NCBI GenBank assembly: GCA_035048495.1
Contig: CM068552.1
Location: forward strand, 23,004,154-23,068,153
Length of the DNA: 64,000 bases
DNA from: Euptelea pleiosperma
Taxonomy: Eukaryota > Streptophyta > Magnoliopsida > Ranunculales > Eupteleaceae
Reading direction: 5' to 3'
Shown here: positions 23,271 to 33,094 of the stretch, piece by piece
Position numbering within the stretch: the first letter of the stretch is position 1
How the letters are laid out: each line of letters opens with the position of its first letter
The notes under the pieces: generated by a model
What the model was told of the DNA's origin: nothing
The model's input: the letters and a program-made list of their open reading frames with translations, nothing else
Database searches by the model: none
Translations under genes and position numbers: made by a program

Positions 23271-23609
23271 GCCCATTAGTCATTCTATTAGTAAGAATAG
23301 CATAAGTCATTCTATCCCAATCCACATGCTAATGAGTTAAGGGCTAAATTTTGGTGATGGTATTCTTTTCAACATGGATACCAACCTTAAAAAACTCAGC
23401 CCATTCCAACATTGGTACCCAAACCGGAATTGACACCCCTAGATTCATGGTTGTGGTCTTTTGGGGTGGCGAATGAGCATATTGGGGAATTAGAATCCAA
23501 TATCTTGCCCCTCCGTCTCTCTTCATTCTCTATTTCCTCCCTTCTCTCTCCTCTCCGTCTCCTCTCTCTCCCTCTCTCCTTATATCTCCTCTCCATCTCC
23601 CCCTATCTT

Positions 23610-23612
<3 letters not shown>

Positions 23613-23680
<68 letters not shown>
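23613..23680. repeat. (CT)n microsatellite
   Basis: A long dinucleotide run in a pyrimidine-rich zone (23510-23760). Long open frames here (Ser/Leu or Arg/Glu repeats) come from the repeat and are not genes. Confidence 0.92.
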
Positions 23681-23684
<4 letters not shown>

Positions 23685-23764
23685 CCGTCTCTCCTAGTCG
23701 CTCCTCTATGTTTCTCTCTTCTCTGCCTCTCTCATTTGGTAGTCCTTCCTTCACCCCTCTTTCT

Positions 23765-23900
23765 CTTACTGAACCTGATTAACCTAATCGGGTTGGGTTC
23801 GGGGTGAGCATATCAGGCCCAACCTCAGGTTGGACTGGGCTCAGGTTTACCACCAACACGACCCAATCTACCCACACAATCTACCCAAGTTGCAGCCCTA
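23765..23900. mobile_element. Right-end remnant of the TAGGGCTGCAACTTGGG hAT family
   Basis: Ends CCCAAGTTGCAGCCCTA as in the 888-bp element, preceded by GGGTTGGG-type words. No matching left end was found, so it is probably truncated; the CT-rich zone to its left could be its interior. Confidence 0.55.
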
Positions 23901-24518
23901 TATGTACCAAAATCACTCCCCTTCCTTTTCCTTTCTTTTTTTCTTCTTTCTTTCTTTCATTCATTCATTTTTATTTATTTATTTTTGTAACATTGGTGCA
24001 TGAGAAAAATCCTCTCTCAAAACATTTTAGCACTACCCTAAAAAAATTTAGGGAATTTTTGACATACCCCCCATGTTATGTTTGAAATGACATACCCCCC
24101 TATGACCTGGTCCACCATATGTGGACTAATGTTGACCCAAATTGACTAACATTTTTTTGAAAGAACAAAACTGCCCCTTTCTTCAACCTTAGACTAAGGG
24201 GTTTGGATCCTAACCCCAAATAAAATGACTGTGATGGATGACCGACTATGAGACTCTGGTACGTTGGCCACCCATCACTGGCGACCAACTCACCGAAGTG
24301 TTGTTGCCGGCAAACCACCATTCCTGCCAAATAAAAAAAAGATTTTTTTCTCTACATAGGACCTCCATAGAAGTGACGAGACTCTACCTCATATCCTTCT
24401 ATTTCTCTTCTTTTTATAGTTCTTTATTATCAGCAAATGTCAATCCACAATACCCCATTCGTTTGGCCACTTCACCCCCTCTTGCTTTCTCGTTCAACCC
24501 CTTAAACCTTTCTTTAAT

Positions 24519-25484
24519 GGGTCGCTCTACGGGTGCCCACCTCTTTAAGTTGGGCACCCACGCCAATTAGAGGGCACATATTTGGGCACCCACATTAAAC
24601 CGCAAAAATATCTTTCTGACTTGGGCTCCTGGCCGTGGCTACCAGGGCACCCACGGTCGAACTGGCCGTGGGTGACCCGACGGCCACAGCTGGCTTGGCC
24701 ATGGTGGCCACGGTTGGCTTGGCTATGGGTGCCATGGTGGCCACGGTAGTTCAGGGCTGTAGAGGCAGAAAAAAAATGACGGCAAGCCCGCATATTGTCC
24801 ATCCATCGGTGGGAGTATGTGGTGCTCCAAACCACCATCCTTACACCACCTTTGCACTATTCATAAACTCCACCACCACTAACTCCACAACCACCACTAA
24901 CTCCACCACTACCATCAACTCCACTATCACCACTCTACCATCAACTCTACCACCGGTCCACCACCGGTCCACCACCACTCTACCATCACCAACTCCACTA
25001 CCACAACTCCACCATCGATCACCACCACTTCAACACCACCACCACCACCCATCACCACCACCACCAACTCCACTACCACAACTCCACCATCGATCACCAC
25101 CACTCCAACACCACCACCAACTCCACCACCACCACCACTCCATCACCACCACTACCACCACCAACTCCACTACCACAACTCCACCATCGATCACCACCAC
25201 CACCAACTCCACCATCACCTCCACCATCACCACCACCACTCTACCAAGAAGAGGAAGAGAAAATAAAAAGGTAAAGAAAATGAAAAAAATCCATGAAAAA
25301 TGGAGAGAGAAAAGAGGGGAGTGCAGCTTCGTCGTTTTTAGCGCGAATGGAGAGTAAACGGAGGTAATGAGTGTGGGTGCCCAAACAGAAATGTAAAGGG
25401 ATGGGAAAGGGCAAATTTGTCCTCAAAATTTATTTTCTTTTGTGGGTGCCCGGCTTAAAGAGGTGGGTGCCCGTAGAGCGACCC
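24519..25484. mobile_element. Nested Mutator-like element, 966 bp
   Basis: Terminal inverted repeats GGGTCGCTCTACGGGTGCCC at the left and the near-identical inverted copy at the right, flanked by the exact 9-bp duplication TTCTTTAAT (24510-24518, 25485-25493). The interior is GC-rich near the left arm (GTGGCCACGG words, 24620-24760) and then CCA-rich. No transposase. The GC-rich part may be captured host DNA, but I recognise no gene in it. Confidence 0.88.
24865..25245. repeat. (CCA)n-like trinucleotide tract
   Basis: Imperfect CCA/CAC repeats with recurring blocks (CCAACTCCACTACCACAAC appears three times), inside the nested Mutator-like element. It creates long Thr/Pro/His and Val/Gly/Trp open frames that I do not treat as genes. 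Confidence 0.88.
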
Positions 25485-26309
25485 TTCTTTAATCCCTAAA
25501 GACACTGTTCTACCATATTATCAGTCCAACGTAACTCAAGTCCCTATAACAGCCATAAAACCAATGAAAACCCAAGCTAACACCTATGAACTACTCTACT
25601 TAGCTATTGTTCAATATGTCAACTTGAACCACCTTAAGAGCTACTGTTAAAACATAGTTTACCAACAAACCTTTGTTTTTCACACTTCCATTTTGGCAAC
25701 AAATCCCCTTTCCTAGCATCCCAATCCTCCATCTTCAAGACTAGGTATTGAGGGATGTTCATGTGGTATGCTCTTATAGTGCATACTTCTACAAAGTCAA
25801 ATCACCCTTTTTTACCTGTCGGCTGATTGTGTTAACAGAGGTGCGCGAAGCTCCTATCTTGTTTCAACCTACCCCTACAATCCTACTCACAAATTTTAAT
25901 AAGGACCCATTACATATGGTCTAACGTGTATAACTATAGATTTTATGTTCATATTAATGCGCATAATCAGTTTGAGAATTAAATCAGATTTTTTTTTTGA
26001 TTTGGCAGGAATGGTGGTTTTCCGGCAACCACACTCCGGTGAGTTGCTTGCCGGTGGTGCGCGGCCAACATACCGGAGTCTCATAGTCGGTCGTCCACCA
26101 CAGTCATTTTATTTGGGGTTAGGGTTTTGACCCAAACCCACTTAGTCTAAGGTTGAAGAAAGGGGCAGTTTTGTCCTTTAAAAAAAACCGTTTGTCAATT
26201 TGGGTCAACATCAGTCCACGCACGGTGCACCAGGTCATAGGGGAGGGGGAGGTTATGTCAAATTTCAAACATAACATGGCGGGGTATGTCAAAAATTCCC
26301 AAAAATTTA

Positions 26310-26937
26310 TTGCATTAGTATGCCCCCATGCACTTCTTTGATTTAGGGTCAGCCCCTTGCTTGTCAATCAATGTTTGTTGATTATGGGTCTCTATTTGGA
26401 TTGCTAGAAAAAAAGGTTTTATAGAAAAGATTGTCGCGCGCAAATGATGATGTGATTAAATATTTGAGCGCGACAATATTCACGCATGTTCGAGTTGAAC
26501 CCAATCTTCTCATGTAATTAGTATGGCCAGTGTGTGGGCTGGTGCATACAATCCACCTTTTTCTTTTTTCTAATGGAAAAAATTGCCCACAAAGAACAAA
26601 ATTGGTGAAAATTTTTGCGTTCACAACTATTTCCATGAGGTCCAAACAAACCCTACCACCCAAACGTAACGAGCGCTTTAACCTTGTCAACGTTGTTGGC
26701 TAGGGCTGACGATTTTTATGAAATGGTTGATGATTGTATTGTTTGAGATCATTTCCAAATTCCTTTCTATTGGTTTCTACTCTTTCTGATTTTTCATTCC
26801 AGTCGCTTCAAGTTCAGATTTTTTAGTAAAAGCAATCGTCTATCGAAGAATCTGAGGTGCTCAACAAGTTTGGGTGTTGACAACTTTGATGATGGACCAC
26901 AATCACAAGGTTAGATAAGATAGACGAAACCAGTAAA
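26310..26937. other. Non-coding stretch with a small hairpin
   Basis: No gene. At 26430-26477 a near-perfect inverted pair (ATTGTCGCGCGCAAAT and ATTTGAGCGCGACAAT) surrounds a 16-base loop. Confidence 0.4.
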
Positions 26938-28600
26938 TTTTTTTTTTTTTTTATAAGTCCAGAAGATATATTAAAAGGAGATCGAGGAAATTTCAAAAAA
27001 AATACAAGGAAAGTGCAAAAGCCAAAGATAAACGAAAACAAAATAGGCAAAAAACAAAACCCTTAAGCACTGCTATCTTTCATCCAAACTAAAAACCAAG
27101 TCCCCAAAGAAGGTGCCTCTTAACTCCGGGAAGATGCTGCCCCAACTATATAGTAGTGCCTTGATATTCAGAATTATTTCTTATATGAAGCATGTCTTGC
27201 TATTAAAGACTTCTATTTCTCTCTAGCAAATTCCCCAAACAACAGCAAACGGAACCATCTTCCACAAAATTGTTCCCCTAGGTGAAGTAGCAATCTTGAG
27301 CCAATCCTCCCAATAATGTCCCAATAGATGCTAGGGATACCCAAGAAAGACCCTTAAGGTGCTAGGAAGTACTCCCATATATGTTTGGCAAAATTATAGT
27401 GTAAAAGTAAATGGTTAGTGCTCTCCCCATTGGCTTTGCACATGGTACAAAGTTCGCCATTATCCATCCTCTCGCTATCAAGTTATCAGTAGTGAGGATC
27501 TTGTTGAGTGAGGCAACCCATGCAAAAAAGTGCACTTTCATAGGGATTTTGGCTTTCCAAATGTTTGGGCGCACAAAAGTTTGGGTAGGAGAAGGGTTAG
27601 TGATAAAGTCGTAGAAAGAATGCACTGTGAATAAACCCGATTTAGAGTGAACCCAAGATAAATGATCATCTTCAGTGTCCAAAACTGAGTAATGTTGCAA
27701 GCATTCCATCAGAAGTTTAAATTGTTCTTCCTCCCAAACAAAAAGTTGTCTCCTAAGACCTAAGTCCCAATGAGCCCCCCTGAAGACCTGTTCCAAAGAG
27801 ACTTGATGAAGTCACCTTTTCGAAGAGAAAGAGAGTACAATCGAGGAAATGATTCCTTGAGACATAAATCATCAATCCATTGGTCCTCTCAAAATCTGAT
27901 CCTACTGCCATCCCCCAAAACAAACCCCAGACTTGTCAAAAACTTATCCTGTACCTTAAAAGTACCCTTCCAGACTCTGCTCCCAAAAGATATCCTAAGT
28001 ACCCTCGTAATCCAGCTCCTCGGTTCCTCGCTGTATTTACCTGCAATCACTTGACGCTACAATCTGTCAATTTCTTTTGCAGATCTCCATAGCCATTTCC
28101 CAAGGAGAGCCACATTAACTTGTTTGATTTTTCTGATCCCTAGACCTCCTTCCTTGTAGGGTGGACAAACCATCTCCCACTTCACCAAATGATACCTGTA
28201 TGAGTCATCTTTATCATGCCATAGAAAATTCCTCATGAACCTCTCGAGCTGTCTCTCTTCACTCACTGGAATGGAGAAAAGAGATAGGTAATACACTGGC
28301 AGGCTGGACAAGGTAGCCTTGATAAAGACTAGTTGTCCCCCTTTAGACAGATACTTGTTTTTCCAGTTTGCCAATCTCCTCCTAACTTTCTCAATCACCA
28401 GATCCCAAATTGCTTTTGATCTATATGGTGCCCCAATTGGGAGTCCTGGATAGGTAGATGGGAAAGCCCCTATAGAGCATCCCATTAATCTAACCAGGTC
28501 TTCCAAGTCCTCTACCTCTCCCACACTCATGATCTTGTTCTTCCCAAAGTTAATTTTCAGACCTGAGCAAACCAGTAATCCACATAACGAATGAGCGAAT
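26938..28600 (-). pseudogene. 5'-truncated L1 LINE (ORF2 C-terminal half)
   Basis: A poly(A) tail (T-run 26938-26951 on the plus strand) marks the 3' end. Reading up on the minus strand: the zinc-binding zf-RVT region (LSWVHSKSGLFTVHSFYDF and WKAKIPMKVHFFAWVASLN, 27796-27362), then the RT C-terminal part (YPGLPIGAP, ANWKNKYLSKGGQLVFIKA, GGLGIRK, LGKWLWR, 28530-28057), with CSGLKINFGKNK near 28540. Endonuclease and RT catalytic core are absent, and frames break near 28050. A dead-on-arrival LINE copy. Confidence 0.85.
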
Positions 28601-28717
28601 CAGCCCATCCGTAAAGCTTTCTAATTTTGGCTTCTTTTATGCCCACTCTGACTTAAAAGCCATAGTTTGCAAGGTCGGCTCCTCGCATCTATCGCGGTCG
28701 CGGGCAACCTGCTCACG

Positions 28718-28960
28718 TGGAAGGTTTTTAGGACAATTGACCATTTAGATGTTTGGAGTCTGGACCAACCCTAGATACATACAAAAAATAGTCTGATTAA
28801 TTATTTCAAACCTTTGGATCTTTGTACCAAAAATAATGCTTGAATTCCACGGTTGAAAATCAACCAATAAAAGCGAATCCAATCTAATGCTTAGAAATCA
28901 CTAATGAGACTAATTTTTAGTCTGTGTTCAGTCATCAACGTTGATGACTTAACGTGCGTC
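28718..28960. mobile_element. Mutator-like MITE remnant upstream of LepA
   Basis: Shares the loop and part of one arm with the foldback MITE at 22511-22910, in inverted orientation: TTTGGATCTTTG, GGTTGAAAATCAACC, GAATCCAATCTAATGC and AGAAATCACTAAT. Terminal parts are degraded. It ends about 230 bp before the LepA start codon. Confidence 0.6.
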
Positions 28961-29188
28961 AGCAAAGTTCTAGTCTGGCGCTACTGTCTACTGTCAACTG
29001 TCTACTGTCGATCATTTCGCCCAAGGCTTACAGTCCCTTAAACTAAAACCCGCTCGTTTCTATGGCTCAAAACGCGCGCACGCGCACTTCAGACTTCTGT
29101 TGGAGAGATAACGTGAAATCTACCATTACTAAGAAGAAGCAAAAGCTCTGACCCTTGTTACTCACGGTCAGGGCCAAGAAGAAGAAGA

Positions 29189-29473
29189 ATGGGCATGGCA
29201 ACAGGCCTCTCCCGTCTTACAATTCCCTTATCCGTTAACGCCCAAACCCCACAACATCGCCGAAACGGGGACTTGAACACCAATTTCTCTCCACTTTCTC
29301 TCTCCAAACGCTCCTTCATTTCTACTACTACTACTACTACTACTACAACTTCCTCTGAGATTGCAAGCTCCAAGAAGAGGTGCGGAGGAAGATTCGGCGT
29401 TGTTGTTTGCCAGACAGCCGGAACGCAATCCCAAGGCGTCTCCACCGATGCCGGTCAGGATCGTCTTTTGAAG
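29189..29473 (+). CDS. cpLEPA: Plastid LepA (elongation factor 4-like GTPase), exon 1
   Basis: ATG at 29189 (a second in-frame ATG at 29195) opens 95 codons ending DAGQDRLLK at a GT donor (29474). The N-terminus is rich in Ser/Thr and poor in acidic residues, with a nine-Thr run coded by ACT repeats and the stretch CGGRFGVVVCQTAG near the expected cleavage region: a chloroplast transit peptide. Exons 2 and 3 join in phase and encode the LepA GTPase domain, so the product is the plastid LepA/EF4 homologue, a ribosome-dependent translation factor (Arabidopsis cpLEPA supports plastid translation and photosynthesis). The mitochondrial homologue GUF1 is less likely given this transit peptide. The next exon lies 9.6 kb away. 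Confidence 0.85.
29322..29346 (+). repeat. (ACT)n trinucleotide run coding poly-Thr
   Basis: About eight ACT codons in the transit-peptide region of LepA exon 1. In-frame length change here would alter only the presequence. Confidence 0.8.
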
Positions 29474-30053
29474 GTCATTTCGTTGCCTTATCAAACTTTG
29501 TTCTAATCAATCCTTACTGTTTTACTTGGTCACTCTGCATCCCACTACAGAGGCGAATCTTGTTTACTAGAACGCATAACAAAATAATTAGCTCAACAAT
29601 AACAACACCACAAAACTTGTTCCCGAACGATTTCGAATAATGCTTGCTCGAGGGGGTAGCCTGGGCTGTCACTGCAGACTTCATACCCTGTTAATACGAG
29701 GTTTTGTTTCCAAGTGGGACACTGGCGTGGCAAATCTGGACCATTCTTATAGCCTGGCCACATGGACAACGCCCTTACCCATGTCACACCCATACCCAAC
29801 CATGTATTGCACTTTTCCCCTATGAATGACAGCCCTTGAATTTATATTTCATTTTTTTGAGTAGAAAAGAAGGTGAAAGATACCTCCTCTGTGTGCCACG
29901 TGGCTGAGGGTACAAGGCAGAAACTTGCCATGAAGGGGTGAGGTGGATCCCTTTTGATCCTGCCACCTCAGCTGCCACTCGTGATAACACTGTCATCGCA
30001 TGGTTCCAAGTTTGTCGTGTGACCCAGAGTACCACGCCTTCAGGGAACAATGG
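29474..30053 (+). other. Start of LepA intron 1, no repeat recognised
   Basis: Begins GTCATT. Several short open frames occur on both strands but none resembles a protein. Intron 1 runs to 39077 and is otherwise filled by an RTE LINE remnant and copia-2. Confidence 0.5.
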
Positions 30054-31218
30054 TTTATCATCATCATCATAAGCCTTTTCCCAACAGTCTAGGTCGATTA
30101 TACGAATTCTCTTTCTCCATTCAATCTTGTCTAAATCCATCTCTTTTGTTAAGGAAAGTTTTTAAAATCTCATTTCAAAACCTCATTCTACGTCCATTTT
30201 GGCCTTCCCTCGCCCTTTTAGGCCCTTCGACTTGCATATTCCTCATCACTGGTGCTGTCATTGGTCTTTGTTGTACATGAAGAAACCATCTCAATTGACT
30301 TACCCTCATTTTGTCACGTATTGGGGCTACTCCTATATTTTCACGAATGTGTTCATTTTTAATTTTGTCTCTCTTTGTATTACCACACATCTATCTCAAC
30401 ATCCTCATCTCGGCTATACTTATTTTATGAACATATTGTTTCTTGATTGCCCAACATTCTGCTCCATAAAGAATCATCGGTCTTATAGAATTTTCTTTTT
30501 AGTTTGATTGGCACGTCGATCACATAGCACTTTAGAAGTATATCTCCACTTTAGCCACCCCACTCTAATTCTATGGGCAACATCATTCTCAATCTCTCGT
30601 TCCTTATGAATAATAGAACCACGGTAATGAAATTGGTCCCTTCGAGGTATCTCATGGTTGTTAATTTAAATTGATGGATCATCTCTATGTGCATCCTTAG
30701 TAAAATTGCATTCTATATATTCTGTCTTGGTTCAACTTATTTTAAACTTTTAGATTCCAAAGTATTCCTCCAGAGTTCAATTTTGCAGTTACCTTATCCC
30801 TAGTCTTGTCAATTAATTCTATGTCATCTGCAAATAACATACACCAGGAGACTTCATCTTGGATATGAGTAGTTATTTCACCTATAACTAAGCAACTATG
30901 TGTGTTCTTAAGGTTGATCCTTGGTATAATCCCACTATGATTGGAAACTCACTTGTCTCACCACCAGTTGTTTTCACATTAGATATTGCTCCCTCATACA
31001 TATCTTTAGTAATGTCATTTATAGATTTGGAGCTCCCTTCTTTCCCAATGCCCACTAAATTAATTCTTTAGGGACTATCATTTGCTTTTTCAAAGTCAAA
31101 GACCATGTGGAGATTCTTCTTTTCTATGAACTTTTCCATCACTTGTCTAAGTAAGAAGATTGCCTTTTTTTAGATATCTTTGTCTATTGCGTTAATTTTT
31201 GTTCCATCACTTTTCCCA
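30054..31218 (-). pseudogene. RTE-clade LINE remnant
   Basis: On the minus strand, degraded RT: KINAIDKDI, RQVMEKFIEKKNLHMVF near 31130, TTGGETSEFPI near 30965, ISWCMLFADDI-like active-site block near 30840, then the C-terminal ENIGVAPIRDKM and SQLRWFLHVQQRP near 30320. It ends in AAGGCTT-type sequence and a short ATG-repeat tail (30057-30069), as plant RTE elements do. Many stops and frameshifts. The 5' side abuts the truncated LTR of copia-2. Distinct from the L1 LINEs elsewhere here. Confidence 0.82.
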
Positions 31219-33087
31219 TTCAGAATCAGAGAACGAAAGGGAACAGGATAGTTAGGGTCAAAGAGAGAGATACGTCGATATTCTTGGGCACATCACACAG
31301 GGAGCTTAGATACCTCATATGTATTCTCAAATGTTTCGAAGCAGTCTCTGGGCTTCGGGTGAATCTCTCGAAGAGTGGGGTGTTCGGTGTTGGGGAAGTC
31401 CCCAATATCAGTGAGTTGGCCATCCGTTTGGGGTGTAGTGTAGGGAAGCTACCCACCAAGTACCTTGGTTTGCCTCTGGGTGCTAAATACAAGGACAAAT
31501 CTGTGTGGGTGCCTGTGATTGAGAGATTTGGCTCGAGACTAGCTACCTGGAAGAGAAGGTATTTATGCAAAGGGGGTAGAATCACCCTCATCAAAAGCAC
31601 CTTGTCTAGTATGCCTATTCACTTTCTATCCTTGTTTACTATCCCTACTGCTGTTGCTAACAGTTTGGAGAAGATTATGAGGGACTTTCTATGGTCAGGT
31701 AAAGATGAGCCATAAATTCCACTTGGTGGATTGGGGGAAGATATGCTCGCTTAAGGAAGAAGGGGTTTTTGGTTTCCGTCACTTTCATGATATGAACACA
31801 ACACTTCTCGGCAAGTGGTTGTGGAGATTCGGGGAAGAGGAAGATAGTTTAGCGAGGGGGTGGTAGGGAGCAAATATGGAGTTCTAGAAAATGGGTGGAG
31901 TCTTCTTGTGCAGTCACCTTTTGGGGTCAGTATGTGGAGCGGGATTACAGGGGCTAGTGAGAAGTTTGAAGGGGATATTATTAATAAGGTGGGTAAAGGT
32001 GATAGGGTTGGATTCTGGGAAGATAAGTGGTGTGGGGAGGCTACTTTGAAGGAGGATTATCCCAATTTATTATCATTATCGGAGCGTCAAGGGGCAGTTA
32101 TCAGGGATTGCACAGTTAAAAGGGAGGAAGATTGCTCTTGGAATCTGGGATTTAGAAGGAATCTTAATGATTGGGAAGTCGAAGGGTTAGTGTCTCTTTC
32201 GAATAGGGTAGGGGCTAACCCTTGTCTAGAAGATGTGCTCGATGGAGGATCTAGAGATGGGACCATAAAGGGTAAATTCTTAGTCCGCTTTTTCTATCGT
32301 CACTGCTCTTAGAGTAACTCGGCGACCTTTCCAGAAGCGATAGTGTGGGGATACCCGGTCCCCTCCAAGGTGAAATTCTTCGCGTTGACGGCCTTTCACA
32401 ACAAGATCTTGGCTGTGGACCATCTTATTAGTAGAGGAATGCTGATCACTAACAGGTGTATATCTTGTGTAAAAAGGTAGGAGAGTCGGTTGATCTTGTC
32501 CTCATCCATTGCCGATTCTCCTTTGCAGTGTGGTAAACCTTCTTCGCCTTGGTCGAGTTTCCTTACATTGTCCCCCACCATGTGTGTGACCTTTTCCAAG
32601 GATGGAAGGAGAAGTCCTTGGAGGGAAAGGAAGGCTCCTTTGGTGTTTATTACCCTTCGTAGTTATATGGGCTATTAGGAAGGAGAAACCATAGAGTCTT
32701 TGAAGATTTAGAGAAAAATCTGAGGGAGGTTGTTTTGGAAGTGAAATCCCTCCTCTATATGTGCTCGCCTTGTTCCCCTCTTTTCCGAGGTTGTTTTTAT
32801 TGTGACTTTTGTATTCCGCTGGAACGAGTTGATCATGGATCCTAATCCTCTTTAGTGCAGCTAGATTCGGTTTCTCTGTACATATTTTGGGGTTCTCCCC
32901 TGAATACATACACATTTATCAAAATAAAAATAAGAGAAAAGAGAGAGGAGAAAGGGTGATATCGTGTAGAGCATTGTGAACTCTACGATTTCAACAATAT
33001 TTATAAATTTATAATATTGGAACTATCACCAAATTACGAAGAGATCCCTGCAGAATGTGAAGTATTACAAATAAGCCCCTGACAACA
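31219..33087 (-). repeat. 3' LTR of copia-2, split by a LINE
   Basis: LTR parts are 31219-31269 and 32948-33087. Read on the minus strand it starts TGTTGTCAGGGGC next to the polypurine tract. Matches 38284-38513 on both sides of the inserted LINE. Confidence 0.82.
31270..32937 (+). pseudogene. 5'-truncated L1 LINE inserted in the copia-2 LTR
   Basis: Flanked by the direct repeat AAAGAGAGAG (31260-31269, 32938-32947), in a GA-rich site. Encodes the C-terminal part of ORF2: FEAVSGLRVNLSKSGVFGV, KYLGLPLGA, SRLATWKRRYLCKGGRITL, MRDFLWSGKDEP (31284-31715), then DRVGFWEDKWCGEATLKED and NLGFRRNLNDWEVEGL (31860-32312) and a decayed zf-RVT end. A-rich 3' end near 32920-32937. Endonuclease and RT catalytic centre missing; at least two frame breaks. 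Inactive. Confidence 0.85.
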
Positions 33088-33094
33088 TTCCCCC

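Larger units (their letters stand above)
24051..26300. mobile_element. Mutator-like element with about 300-bp terminal inverted repeats
   Basis: Long inverted arms (24051-24345 and 25990-26300) beginning GGGAATTTTTGACATACC, flanked by the exact 9-bp duplication AAAAATTTA (24042-24050, 26301-26309). No transposase was recognised between the arms. Its centre is interrupted by a second element (24519-25484). Confidence 0.85.

Noticed and set aside
23412..23807. Open frame rich in Ser/Leu, and its Arg/Glu antisense
   Set aside because: Caused by a (CT)n microsatellite, which leaves several frames open.
24635..25357. Long open frame of Thr/Pro/His
   Set aside because: It runs through an imperfect CCA repeat inside a transposon; the opposite strand is also open (Val/Gly/Trp) for the same reason. 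No domain visible.
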